Below are positions 7,251-16,258 of a stretch of DNA of 60,467 nt, piece by piece. This DNA is from CAZSHX01 sp964606895 (GTDB lineage: Bacteria; Bacteroidota; Ignavibacteria; Kapaibacteriales; UBA2268): the NCBI GenBank assembly GCA_964606895.1, contig CAZSHX010000020.1:1-60467 (forward strand), written 5' to 3'. Every line of letters starts with the position of its first letter. The stretch's first letter is position 1. The position numbers were made by a program, and so were the translations under genes. Under the pieces are notes generated by a model that saw nothing but the letters and a program-made list of their open reading frames with translations, did no database searches and had not been told where the DNA came from.

Positions 7251-7985
7251 TTAATATGCTTTCACAACAAAGTAAATCGAGCCTTTATATCGCTTGCCTT
7301 TTGAAGCACGTTCAGCAGGAGGCGGAAACTTCAAGTCAGGTTGCTTGTTAGCTCCAGTGCCGAGTCTCGCTTCAGGAATACCGTTTGAAACGAAGTATGC
7401 TTTCAGGGCTTTAGCTCTTTCCTCGGTTAGGGTTTGATTGGCATTTTCATCAGCTTTGCTGTCGGGAAAACAAACCAAATCAATTTTAACTCTCGGGTTT
7501 TCCTTCAAATCATCCAAAAACTTTTTAAGCAAAACCTCTCCGCCGGAACGGATTACTGATTTTCCTACACTGAAAGGCGAAACTCTGAGAGGGATTTCCA
7601 TGTCCTGACCAAGCGGTTTCAGCACAATATCCTTAGAATATTCCTGATAACTGGTAGTCTGAGGAATATTTATTTCAAATTTTTGTCTGAAATATCGTTT
7701 TGTACTCGTGATATCAACTATATTGCGGATGAAATATTTCTTGCCGGGTGTAAGACCGGTGATGAAATAATATCCGTCTGATGAATTAGTTTTTGCACGT
7801 GCAATACGGTTTCCGGTTTCGTCAAGAAGCTCAATATCAACTCCGATGGCTTGTTTTGAAACTTCATCAAAAACATTTCCGGTTATTGAAACAATTAGTT
7901 TAATTGCTCCACCCTGAGGATATGCTTCGTATTTAATCAAAAATACACAAAGCAATAATGCGAATAATTTGGCAAATGTTCTCAT
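7251..7985 (-). CDS. OmpA-family protein with N-terminal carboxypeptidase-regulatory-like domain
   Basis: The 244-residue protein starts with a signal peptide (MRTFAKLFALLLCVFLIKYEAYPQ). Residues ~30-125 look like a CarboxypepD_reg/Ig-like domain (SVTGNVFDEVSKQAIGVDIE..., GYYFITGLTPGKKYFI). The C-terminal ~110 residues are an OmpA-like peptidoglycan-binding domain, with PDSKADENANQTLTEERAKA and a SNGIPEARLGTGA segment. It probably anchors the outer membrane to peptidoglycan. The ATG overlaps the end of the upstream WD40 gene by four bases, so the two are likely a translational pair in the periplasm. Confidence 0.8.
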   Translation of the reverse strand: MRTFAKLFALLLCVFLIKYEAYPQGGAIKLIVSITGNVFDEVSKQAIGVDIELLDETGNRIARAKTNSSDGYYFITGLTPGKKYFIRNIVDITSTKRYFRQKFEINIPQTTSYQEYSKDIVLKPLGQDMEIPLRVSPFSVGKSVIRSGGEVLLKKFLDDLKENPRVKIDLVCFPDSKADENANQTLTEERAKALKAYFVSNGIPEARLGTGANKQPDLKFPPPAERASKGKRYKGSIYFVVKAY

Positions 7986-8980
7986 TTTCTGCCTCCCTTT
8001 CCGGTTTTCTTCACTTCGGCGGTTTTTGTAAGTATTCTAACAGTACCGTCGGAGCAACCAAGAACAATGATACTTGCATCACTGACTAAATCAACTGTCC
8101 AGATTTCCACTCCTGCATCAAAATTCAGGAGATTTTCGCCAGTGTCAATATCCCAGATTTTCACAAATTTGTCAAGGCTTGCACTGACTATTCTGACATT
8201 ATCTTCAGCAAATGCCACATCCTGAATCAGGTTGTCATGAGCTTTTATTCGTTTAAGCATAACACCTTCGGGCATTCTCCAGATGATAATTTCACCGCTT
8301 GCGTCAGAGGATGCCATTCTTTGACTGTCGAAGCTGTAAACCACAGTTAATACATGGTCGTTATGACCTGTGAGTGTTTTCAAAGGTTCTTTAGTTGTTA
8401 AATCTGTTGACCAGATTTTAATTGTTTTGTCGTCACTGCACGATGCAATTGTTTTGCCGTCGTAGCTGTAAGCAACATTATTGATTGAAGCCGTATGACC
8501 GTGGAGTGTCTTGATTTCGGCACCAAGTTTAACATCCCAGAGTTTAACGGTTTTGTCGAAACTAGTGCTTGCAACAAAAGTATTCGGTGCGTCCTGACTG
8601 AAATACACTCCGATTACCTGATCTGTGTGACCGATTAATGTATTAAGTAACTGACCGGTTGCTACATCCCAGATTTTTACGCTGTTGTCCGTCGAACCGC
8701 TCGCAAGCAATTTATCATCACCGGAAAAAGAAACGTTGTTTACTTCTCCCAGGTGACCTTTCAAAGTCCTTATCTCTTTGCCATCGGGCAAACTCCACAA
8801 TTTGATTGTCTCGTCCACACTGCATGTGGCAAACATTGTATTGCTCATATTGACGAATACGCCAAGCACTTCATCGTCGTGGTTTCCGACAGTTTTCATC
8901 ACATATTTGTCATCGGCAAACATTTGAGTAACTGCAAGCAAAAACAACGATGAGAGCAAAAGATACATGTATTTTCTCAT
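7982..8980 (-). CDS. Exported WD40-repeat beta-propeller protein
   Basis: I take the ATG at 8980 (MRKYMYLLLSSLFLLAVTQ), which gives a clean signal peptide and has GGAG 8 bases upstream; an upstream in-frame ATG at 9007 adds nine hydrophobic residues. The mature part has about seven WD40 repeats with typical signatures: TIKLWSLPDGKEIRTLKGH, SVKIWDVATGQLLNTLIGH, TVKLWDVKLGAEIKTLHGH, TIKIWSTD, and FVKIWDIDTG. WD40 propellers are protein-interaction platforms; exported ones occur in Bacteroidota envelopes. The stop overlaps the start of the OmpA-like gene by four bases, suggesting the two act together. Confidence 0.85.
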   Translation of the reverse strand: MRKYMYLLLSSLFLLAVTQMFADDKYVMKTVGNHDDEVLGVFVNMSNTMFATCSVDETIKLWSLPDGKEIRTLKGHLGEVNNVSFSGDDKLLASGSTDNSVKIWDVATGQLLNTLIGHTDQVIGVYFSQDAPNTFVASTSFDKTVKLWDVKLGAEIKTLHGHTASINNVAYSYDGKTIASCSDDKTIKIWSTDLTTKEPLKTLTGHNDHVLTVVYSFDSQRMASSDASGEIIIWRMPEGVMLKRIKAHDNLIQDVAFAEDNVRIVSASLDKFVKIWDIDTGENLLNFDAGVEIWTVDLVSDASIIVLGCSDGTVRILTKTAEVKKTGKGGRK

Positions 8981-9165
8981 CCACTTACTCCAAAAATTGA
9001 AAAACATAACTGAATTTGAGTAAATTTAAGTAATTAGTTTGTAATGAGCAAGTTTTTTTTAATGTATGATAGAAAATAATGAAATTATTTTTTGTTTGAT
9101 AATTGAATAATTCGTATTTTCAAGGGATTTCCATTACAAAAAATATTTTTTTATTTAAAGCAGAT

Positions 9166-10449
9166 ATGAAATCATTGAAATTTATCTTCTTACTTGTCCT
9201 ATTTTTGCCTTTTCAACATTTGAATGCAGAATATTCATGGACAAAACTTAACGTTAATGAACCAAATAATGCAGAAGGATATAGATATAACATTAAATTT
9301 TCAGAGGATTCTTTAGGGAACATGTATCTTTTCCTTGATTCAGCATTAAATATGTCGACCGATGATGGTTTAACATGGAAAAATATTTATTCCAAGGAGG
9401 GAACAGTTTACAATTTAGTTTGTACCAGTGGAAACACCTTATATTTTAGTTTAATGGGTGGTCAATATGCTGACGAATCTTTGTTTTATTCAAAGGATTA
9501 CGGAAAAACCATTAATCCTCTTCCATGTGATGAACCCTTTTCACGCGATTCAACTCGTTTTGGGTATAATTTATTCACGAAGAAAGATACAATAGCGGTT
9601 TTGCGAATAACGGTGAACAAAGATGATACTTATAAACGCACTTATAACTTATTGTATAAAAATGGTAATGACGGTTCTTGGAAAACGAATCAATTTATTA
9701 ATTTTGAAAATTTCAAGGACTCTTTTGATAATTGTTTTAACATTGATAGAAAGGGAGTTATCTACTTAACCTCAGGAAATAGCATCTATTATATGAATAG
9801 TTTAGATGAAAAACCGATGAAAATGAAAAAGATAGATACAAATTTCAAGATTCCAGGGATAGCAACTTCAATTATTTTAACTGATAACGACAATTTATAT
9901 CAATTTGCCCAATATAAACTTTTTAAGCTTAATCCAACCAATGATTTATGGGATACCATTCCTGTTAGTCTATCAAAATTTGATCAGGTTTTTTATTCCA
10001 GAAAGCAATTTTTCTGCTTAGCAAATAAGAGTCTTTTGTCGTCAGATGATGATTTTAAAACTTTTAAGTACGTTAAGTCAGCTAATAGAAAATCCAATTA
10101 TTTACACCTTTATGTTACAAAGAAAGGAACATTGATTTTTCAAGATTCGGTCGGTATTTTGTGGCGTGGAGTAAATACATCAGACATTAAGGAAAATGTC
10201 ATGCAGTATGATTTTTCTCTTTCGCCTAACCCCGCCGCTGATTTTATAGAAATCTCTGTAGGGTCAAGGCATGCCTTGACCAACACAGACATCCGTATCT
10301 TCAATGTCTTTGGTGAAATGGTATCCACCTCCGTCTGCTCCGCAGACACCTCCGCCAGCGGAGGACATAGAATTGACGTATCGGGTTTGCCGTCGGGGGT
10401 TTATTTTGTAAGGGTAGGAGATAAGGTGAGTAAGTTTGTAAAAATATAG
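9166..10449 (+). CDS. T9SS-targeted secreted protein
   Basis: The ATG at 9166 gives MKSLKFIFLLVLFLPFQHLNAE, a signal peptide; the upstream in-frame ATG at 9103 would bury it. The mature region (~25-350) has repeated short blocks with Asp/Ser and aromatic residues (STDDGLTWKNIYSKEG, LFYSKDYGKTI, LSSDDDFKTFKYV), typical of BNR/sortilin-like propellers. The C-terminal ~80 residues are a type A T9SS sorting domain: LSPNPAADFIEI, IRIFNVFGEMV, IDVSGLPSGVYFVRV, ending KFVKI. Two regions of the sorting domain are coded by perfect palindromes (10263-10280, and 10334-10364), adding residues such as GSRHALTN and SVCSADTSASGG. The native function is unknown; it is probably cell-surface or released. Confidence 0.85.
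   Translation: MKSLKFIFLLVLFLPFQHLNAEYSWTKLNVNEPNNAEGYRYNIKFSEDSLGNMYLFLDSALNMSTDDGLTWKNIYSKEGTVYNLVCTSGNTLYFSLMGGQYADESLFYSKDYGKTINPLPCDEPFSRDSTRFGYNLFTKKDTIAVLRITVNKDDTYKRTYNLLYKNGNDGSWKTNQFINFENFKDSFDNCFNIDRKGVIYLTSGNSIYYMNSLDEKPMKMKKIDTNFKIPGIATSIILTDNDNLYQFAQYKLFKLNPTNDLWDTIPVSLSKFDQVFYSRKQFFCLANKSLLSSDDDFKTFKYVKSANRKSNYLHLYVTKKGTLIFQDSVGILWRGVNTSDIKENVMQYDFSLSPNPAADFIEISVGSRHALTNTDIRIFNVFGEMVSTSVCSADTSASGGHRIDVSGLPSGVYFVRVGDKVSKFVKI
10263..10364. repeat. in-frame palindromes within the T9SS sorting-domain code
   Basis: Three palindromes lie inside the coding sequence: GTCAAGGCATGCCTTGAC (10263-10280, 18 bases, perfect), TCTGCTCCGCAGA (10334-10346) and CCTCCGCCAGCGGAGG (10349-10364). 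The last two recur almost identically in the gene ending at 60365 (60250-60262 and 60265-60280). They are more GC-rich than the gene around them and keep the frame open. Confidence 0.8.
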
Positions 10450-10582
10450 TATTGTAGTATTCGTTAATTACTCAGATTATCAAAAGGATGCAATGAAATT
10501 TACTGAATATTTTGAATTTACTAAACTCAGACCAGACAGATCACAATGCTTTTTTTGACCGTTCATTTAAGGAGAAAAAATA

Positions 10583-10783
10583 ATGCAAATAAAATACTTT
10601 CAAGGTACAGACACTTTGTTGATAACTTTCAACAATAATTTGATTGTAGAAACAAAAGATGTCAACGATAACGTTTTGGTCGAACTTGACCAAGAGGGGA
10701 ATGTTGTTAGTATGACTTTCGAGCATGCAAAGAACATGGCTAATATCAATGACTTATCATACCAGCAAGTTGCAATTGCCTGA
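10583..10783 (+). CDS. DUF2283 family protein
   Basis: This 66-residue protein begins MQIKYFQGTDTLLITF and has ETKDVNDNVLVELDQEGNVV, the usual DUF2283 pattern of short antiparallel strands with a conserved Asp. AAGGAG lies 8 bases before the ATG, a strong ribosome binding site. The family is small, cytosolic and of unknown function; in other genomes it is often next to a DUF4258 gene, which is not seen here. It is followed at once by a hairpin and the second repeat cluster. Confidence 0.85.
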   Translation: MQIKYFQGTDTLLITFNNNLIVETKDVNDNVLVELDQEGNVVSMTFEHAKNMANINDLSYQQVAIA

Positions 10784-10810
10784 AAAACCGTTATCGGTTT
10801 CTTTATCTCT
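10784..10810 (+). terminator. weak terminator after DUF2283 gene
   Basis: AAACCG-ttat-CGGTTT starts right after the stop codon and is followed by CTTTATCTCTT, a broken U tract. The stem is short, so termination may be partial. Confidence 0.45.
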
Positions 10811-10866
10811 TCACCTTTTAAAAATTGCTGGCATCTGTGCTATTTGCGGCATATATTACCCTTATC

Positions 10867-11100
10867 CTATAGCAATAAATATTTATTGTTTTCGTTTATT
10901 GTTTTTGAAATCGTTCCTTGATAGTTTGTTAACCTCACCCCGAATTCATGGAAAGGGAGGCAAGATTTGCATCATTTGCATCTTTTTCAGCACAAAGATG
11001 CAATTGTAAAAAAATCGTTATTTGAAATAATATCAATTGGTTAGATGAAAATATATTGCATTTTCTACATAAATATTTTGAAGATGCAATGCAAATTTGG
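10867..11100 (+). repeat. repeat family A, copy 3
   Basis: The left block ATAGCAATAAATATTTATTG, the TTCGTTTATTG block, AACCTCACCC, the hairpin (TTTGCATCATTTGCATC / CAAAGATGCAATTG), the core CGTTATTTGAAATAATATC with AATTGGTTAGATGA, and the right end GAAGATGCAATGCAAATT are all collinear with copy 1 at 1773-2012. Small differences throughout show an old rather than a recent duplication. Confidence 0.75.
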
Positions 11101-11115
11101 GGAAATAACTGAAAA

Positions 11116-11147
11116 AGATGGGCTCCACCTGCGAGGTGGAGTCCATC
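11116..11147. repeat. perfect-stem palindrome between repeat A copies
   Basis: CTCCACCT-gcg-AGGTGGAG (11123-11141) is extended outward by GATGG and CCATC with one mismatch. The arm is GC-rich in an AT-rich surrounding and separates repeat A copies 3 and 4. Confidence 0.7.
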
Positions 11148-11156
11148 TGAGAAAAA

Positions 11157-11290
11157 ATTGCATCTTTGCATCTTTTTCAACACAAAGATGCAATGGAAAT
11201 ATATTCGTTATATGGAATAAAATCAATTGGTTAGATGAATAATTATTGCATTTTATATAAATTAGTTTTTGATGATGCAATGCAAATTGG
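11157..11290 (+). repeat. repeat family A, copy 4 (right part)
   Basis: This copy has the hairpin (ATTGCATCTTTGCATC / CACAAAGATGCAATGG), a diverged core ATTCGTTATATGGAATAAAA followed by AATTGGTTAGATGA, and the right end GATGATGCAATGCAAATT. The AT-rich left block of the full unit is missing. Confidence 0.7.
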
Positions 11291-11385
11291 GAGGATGAAA
11301 AACGGGATTTTGCGTAGAGAATAAATAGTGGTAACCGTGAAACACCCCTTTGCCTTTCTAACACGTAGTGATAGCATAAAAAACG
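11290..11385. repeat. repeat family B, short copy
   Basis: This parallels 2018-2105: TTTTGCGTAGAG (a decayed first hairpin), GGTAACCGTGAAACACC, CCTTTGCCTTTCTA, then CACGTAGTG with GATAGCATA. Only two of the four hairpins of the long copy remain. As at 2.0 kb, it lies immediately after a repeat A copy. Confidence 0.6.
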
Positions 11386-11686
11386 AAAAATTGCCGTCTG
11401 AATCGCGAATTAAACGGATTTTGGGATTAAGATGATTGAAGAAAAGATATTCATATCAGAAAACATACATCTGGCAGATGCAGGACATCTTCGCAAAATA
11501 TTCTTGAAAATCCGTGAAATCCTTTAATCCTAAAAATCCGAAATGTAGTCAGACCACTTTGCACTCTTACGGTACAAAGGAAAGCTCATAAATTCATTTT
11601 CTTTCCCAAGTCCAATTTTCCATGCCGCAATGTCGTTTAGTTGTTGAAAGAGGAAGAGAAATTGATTGTTTGAAATAAGAAAAAAG
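11386..11686. other. non-coding spacer with GGATTAA-type words
   Basis: No gene was seen. It contains AAACGGATTTTGGGATTAAG, a later ATCCGTGAAATCCTTTAATCC and a further AAAATCCG, i.e. loosely inverted words of a degenerate repeat; a similar GGGATTAAGAGTAATAAG block lies near 37452. The rest is unremarkable. Confidence 0.4.
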
Positions 11687-14600
11687 TTACTTCGCAATTA
11701 TTATCGGTTTTATAACAGTTAGCGAACTACTTGAAATCCAAAGATAATACATTCCATTTGGAAGTGCGGACATATCAATAACATAACTATATTCAACCGT
11801 TTCAGATGAAGATATTTTCAGATTCTTCACAACAATTAGTTCCCCTTGCAAATTATATAATTTAAGCACTAAATTATCAGCCGGATGATTATTTAAAGTC
11901 AATTTTGAAAAATCATCGGCAGGATTTGGAATGAGAAAAACTTCAACAGAATTTATCCTCTTAAATTTATTCAGATTAATGTTGCAAAACTGTTGAACGC
12001 GTAACCATCCGTGATTTGTAACCAAACAAAGCTCATTAATATTTGTCTTAAATGAAGAAATTCTCAGCAAAGTATGGATGGAATCTCCAATCATGACTTT
12101 TCCTCTGATGGATTTGAGAATTGTTCCTGAAGATTCAATTTCAACATTATTTCCTGAAAATCTCAAATACCTGATTCCATCAATTATATTATTAAAATCA
12201 TAATTACCTGACTCCGGCATGAATGATCTTGCATCAAATGATACTTCTGCATCATAAGAAATCAATGTTTTTTTATCGTCAGATAACCTGTTTTTTGCAA
12301 TTACTGGTATAGAAACAGTTGAACCGTCGGCTTTGAAGGTTGTATCGGGTATATATGCAATTATGCTCTGAATTGATTTAGCAGAAAGAAAAATAGCAAA
12401 TTTTCTAGCACATGGATAATCTATCTCGATAATCAAGCTATCAGAAAATTCTTCAGGTTGCTGTGGATCATATATCAAACTAAACTCAACTACTTCACCT
12501 GGATTTATTGATGCAGGCACTTGGCGGGTGGATGTAATTGAAATGTACTGATTGTTCAATAAAGTGTGAAAGCCGGATATTGAAAAGTCGGTATTCCCTG
12601 TGTTATTAAAAATTATTTTTCGTGTAGGTTTTTCCCCAATACAAACATCTCCAAAAATAACAGAAGTATTGTAATCTGCAGAAATCTGAGATTCCTTTGC
12701 CGTAAAATATTCAGTCGCACTGCATCCTGTTGAATCTTCGACTGTTACGGAATAATTACCTGAGCTTTTAATGAAAATATAATCTGAAGTAAAACCATTT
12801 GACCAGAAATATTTCAAGTATTTGGTTTCTGTTTCAACTTTAATACTATCATTTGAACAAAAACTGAAATTTGAAGATGGCAAGAGTTTGATTTTGGGTC
12901 GGGTACCAAAATCAATATTTAATCCGCTTATGTTTGTACATCCCAAAATTGTAGTAACGGTAACTGAATAATATCCCGAATTTTTTATTGTGATTTGAGA
13001 AGTACTGTCACCGGTTGACCATTTATATTTTTCATCGGTTCCACCCGATTCGGCAGTAATCTCTACGCTGTCGCCATCGCATAAACGGTTTTCATTTGAC
13101 TTTTTAAAAGTAATAGCTGGTGCTGAAATCGCATTTACGGCAACAAAAGCAGTATCTGAACACCCTTCTTTGTTAGTTGCAATCAAGCTGTACAACCCTG
13201 TTTTTCTTGCTTTAATACTTAAACTTGATTCACCGGTTGACCAAATATATTTCAAATGAGAAAGCATTGGATTTGGAGAAAGCGAAACACTATCTCCTTC
13301 GCAAAAAGTAGTTTTGCCTGAAGTATCAATCGAAATAATTGGTTTCTCACCAACAGTTATATCAATTGTAATATAATATTTTTGTCCATTTGTTAGAACT
13401 ACTAAGCAATTATATTGTCCTGAATGTTTTAGTTTCGCATCAGGTATGATTGATTCCCAGCCGACAGAAGTAAAATCATTCGGACCGTCCCATTTGTATG
13501 TGGCTCCGGCAATACGCTGACACATCAAATGGATTGTATCACCCTCGCAAATTGGAGAATTAGCAGTTATATATAAACTATCTGCTTTAAAATATGACTG
13601 AATGAAAGTCGGCAGTCCACCACCGGAAAGCTTCTTTTTAAGAGAAACTACCGAATCACTGAATCTGAGAAAACCGACAGGTTCGTCAGGAAAGTCAATT
13701 GCGGCAAGATTGGGTTTATTTGGTTTTGCAACATAAATTTTTCCATCTGGTGCAACCTGCAGAGCACCATAAAAAAAGTAATTTGGATTTGTAACAACCA
13801 TTTTTACAGATTTTTTAATTGAATCAGTAATGCCTGATTTCAAATTCACCTGAAAAATATATGAAGCATCTGGGAACGAACTGAAATAAAGTTTTGAACC
13901 GTTCGGAGAAAATTCGATTCCATATGAGTGGTCATAAATATCGTTTTCAAAAGTTATTGGATTTGATACAATACCTGTCGTATTGTCGAAGTCAAATAGT
14001 TCAACCTTTTTATCATAATATATAGCTAATGCTAGTTTATTTCCGGTTGGAGATACTTTCATATAACCGGCAGAATTCATAATATCTCCCTCATGAATGG
14101 TGCCGCTTGAACTAATTACAGGAGTTGTAAAAATACTGTCTTTTGTAATTTTAAAAGCTTTAAAGACATTTGAATCCCATTCATGGCAAAGAACCCATTG
14201 TTCTTTTTTATTGGCATGCTGGGCGGCAGTAACCTTTTCAGTAACATTCCCGGCTAGAAATATATTGCTTTTTATTACTTGTCCATAACCACCTTGCAAA
14301 GACATATCAATTAATGAATACCGAAATCCGTAAATTCCGGTTTCAGCATCAACTGTAAATAGATAGTAAATATTCTTATTCCCAGGCTGAGGAACAATAA
14401 CTGCCGATTGGGTTGCAGTTTTGTTCCCATTTAGTTTTGTACCACCAGCCATTACAGTGTGATTCTTGTTATAAACGGTACTGCCATCTGAATAAAATAA
14501 TAAATTCCCATTTTCATCGGCTATTGAGGCACAACCTTCAGGAGAATCTAAAGCACCGTCTGTTAAGGTTGTTGGAGGTGTTGTGTTAAAATCCAAACCG

Positions 14601-14695
14601 CAGTTATGTCCGAAATACCAAATATTTGCTTCCTTTTGCGAAAATGAAGCACTTGCACAAGTCAAAAACAGCAATATTTGTAATACTTTTTTCAT
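11687..14695 (-). CDS. Large T9SS-type secreted protein with propeller and Ig/PKD-like repeats
   Basis: The 1002-residue protein starts with a signal peptide (MKKVLQILLFLTCASASFSQ). Residues ~20-370 form a beta-propeller-like domain with SPEGCASIADENGNLLFYSD, the pattern of gliding-associated propellers. Then come about four Ig/PKD-like repeats of the type CEGDSVSLSPNP...YIWSTGESS...SGxYxVxVT, each with paired cysteines. A choice-of-anchor-like segment near residues 690-780 follows. The C-terminus is a T9SS sorting domain (FLIPNPADDFSKLTL, LKLYNLQGELI, SALPNGMYYLWI). The product is probably a surface adhesin or matrix protein; the ligand is unknown. It is monocistronic. Confidence 0.85.
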   Translation of the reverse strand: MKKVLQILLFLTCASASFSQKEANIWYFGHNCGLDFNTTPPTTLTDGALDSPEGCASIADENGNLLFYSDGSTVYNKNHTVMAGGTKLNGNKTATQSAVIVPQPGNKNIYYLFTVDAETGIYGFRYSLIDMSLQGGYGQVIKSNIFLAGNVTEKVTAAQHANKKEQWVLCHEWDSNVFKAFKITKDSIFTTPVISSSGTIHEGDIMNSAGYMKVSPTGNKLALAIYYDKKVELFDFDNTTGIVSNPITFENDIYDHSYGIEFSPNGSKLYFSSFPDASYIFQVNLKSGITDSIKKSVKMVVTNPNYFFYGALQVAPDGKIYVAKPNKPNLAAIDFPDEPVGFLRFSDSVVSLKKKLSGGGLPTFIQSYFKADSLYITANSPICEGDTIHLMCQRIAGATYKWDGPNDFTSVGWESIIPDAKLKHSGQYNCLVVLTNGQKYYITIDITVGEKPIISIDTSGKTTFCEGDSVSLSPNPMLSHLKYIWSTGESSLSIKARKTGLYSLIATNKEGCSDTAFVAVNAISAPAITFKKSNENRLCDGDSVEITAESGGTDEKYKWSTGDSTSQITIKNSGYYSVTVTTILGCTNISGLNIDFGTRPKIKLLPSSNFSFCSNDSIKVETETKYLKYFWSNGFTSDYIFIKSSGNYSVTVEDSTGCSATEYFTAKESQISADYNTSVIFGDVCIGEKPTRKIIFNNTGNTDFSISGFHTLLNNQYISITSTRQVPASINPGEVVEFSLIYDPQQPEEFSDSLIIEIDYPCARKFAIFLSAKSIQSIIAYIPDTTFKADGSTVSIPVIAKNRLSDDKKTLISYDAEVSFDARSFMPESGNYDFNNIIDGIRYLRFSGNNVEIESSGTILKSIRGKVMIGDSIHTLLRISSFKTNINELCLVTNHGWLRVQQFCNINLNKFKRINSVEVFLIPNPADDFSKLTLNNHPADNLVLKLYNLQGELIVVKNLKISSSETVEYSYVIDMSALPNGMYYLWISSSSLTVIKPIIIAK

Positions 14696-14875
14696 TAAAT
14701 ATTCAATTCAGTATATCATTACAAAATTAGTTAAACCTTAATCATTTTCCTAAATAAATTTATCAAATTTTCATAATTCTTTAGCATGTACGGTAATATA
14801 TATGAGATTCTGCAATTTTCTTTTTAACTTTAAGTCTATATTTGTTTTTTATCCGAACTAAAGATAATTGTTTCT

Positions 14876-16246
14876 ATGATAGTTATGAAATTTGGCGGTA
14901 CTTCCGTTAAGGATGATACTGCAATCAGAAGAGTGATAAGCATTGTTACCGGAAAGTACAGAAACGCTTTTGTTGTTGTTTCTGCTTTTTCAGGTATAAC
15001 AAATCAACTTGTTGAGATTGTAAGATATTTGAAAAATCAGGAGCTTTTTGATGCAATGAGGCTTTTGGATTCTGTATTCGAAAAGCATCACGAAGTAACC
15101 AATAATTTAGGCTTAACTTCGGAAGTGGAAAATTTCCTGAAAGATAAATATGCCGAACTGAAACAACTGTTCTTTGCACTTGATGTTTTGGGCGAAGTTA
15201 GTCCCAAGAGTACTGATTATATTCTTGCTCAGGGTGAATTGCTGTCATCACGGATTGTCTTTAGTGCTTTTACTAAAAATGGACACAACACTAATTTCAT
15301 TGACCCAAGAGAATTAATTAAAACAGATTCAAATTTTGGTGAAGCTAACGTAAACTTTAAAGAAACTCAGAAAATTTTTACTTCATTAATGAAAAAACCT
15401 GAGTTCAATAGCGGCTATATTATCACAGGTGGCTTTGTTGCAAGCAATCCCGAAGGGCAGACAACAGTTTTGGGCAGAGGTGGCTCAGATTATTCTGCTT
15501 CAATTATCGCTTCATCAATAGCCGCCGAAGGTCTTGAAATTTGGACTGATGTGGATGGTATTCTAACCTGCGACCCAAGGTTAGTCAGCCATGCAAAAAT
15601 TATCCGCGAACTTTCTTATGAGGAAGCTTCAGAACTTGCATATTTCGGTGCGAAGGTTCTTCATCCGAAAACCATTTATCCCGCAATCCAAAAGCAAATA
15701 GCTGTGTGGGTAAAAAATACTTTTAATCCTGATAATGCAGGAACAAAAATTATCGGAGAAAAAAGCGGTAAAAAACTCATCAAGGCTATCGCTTTCAGGA
15801 AGGGTGTGTCCGTCATCAATGTGAATTCAAACCGGATGCTTGGAGCTTATGGTTTTCTGAGTATGGTTTTTGAAGTTTTTAAAAAATATGAAACTTCCGT
15901 TGATATTGTTACAACTTCTGAGGTCAGCATATCATTAACAATTGATGATGATATTAATCTTGACAGAATTAAATCTGAATTAAGTAAATTTGCTAAAGTT
16001 ACTGTCCGGAAGAATCAGGCAATCATTGCCGCAATAGGAGAAGGAATCAGAGATACGGCAGGAATAGCCGCCAAGTTTTTTGGTGTTCTGAAAGGAATCA
16101 ATATTTCGATGGTTTCAATCGGTGGGTCTGAAATAAATATAAGCATTATTGTAGCCGATAAAGACCTTGAAAATGCCGTCAAACTTCTCCACACCGAATT
16201 CTTCTCGGGAAATTTAGATAAAAATATTTTCTACGAAATTAATTAA
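14876..16246 (+). CDS. lysC: Aspartate kinase
   Basis: This enzyme phosphorylates aspartate, the first step to lysine, threonine, methionine and diaminopimelate. The N-terminal MKFGGTSVKDD, the FVVVSAFSGITNQL segment, GRGGSDYSA and the WTDVDGILTCDPR motif define the amino-acid kinase domain. The C-terminal ~150 residues form two ACT domains for feedback control (VINVNSNRMLGAYGFLS, IAAIGEGI). The length of 456 residues suits a monofunctional enzyme. The lysA gene follows after 12 bases, so the pair forms a lysine/diaminopimelate operon; no lysine riboswitch was seen upstream. Confidence 0.93.
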   Translation: MIVMKFGGTSVKDDTAIRRVISIVTGKYRNAFVVVSAFSGITNQLVEIVRYLKNQELFDAMRLLDSVFEKHHEVTNNLGLTSEVENFLKDKYAELKQLFFALDVLGEVSPKSTDYILAQGELLSSRIVFSAFTKNGHNTNFIDPRELIKTDSNFGEANVNFKETQKIFTSLMKKPEFNSGYIITGGFVASNPEGQTTVLGRGGSDYSASIIASSIAAEGLEIWTDVDGILTCDPRLVSHAKIIRELSYEEASELAYFGAKVLHPKTIYPAIQKQIAVWVKNTFNPDNAGTKIIGEKSGKKLIKAIAFRKGVSVINVNSNRMLGAYGFLSMVFEVFKKYETSVDIVTTSEVSISLTIDDDINLDRIKSELSKFAKVTVRKNQAIIAAIGEGIRDTAGIAAKFFGVLKGINISMVSIGGSEINISIIVADKDLENAVKLLHTEFFSGNLDKNIFYEIN

Positions 16247-16258
16247 ACCGAATATAAA

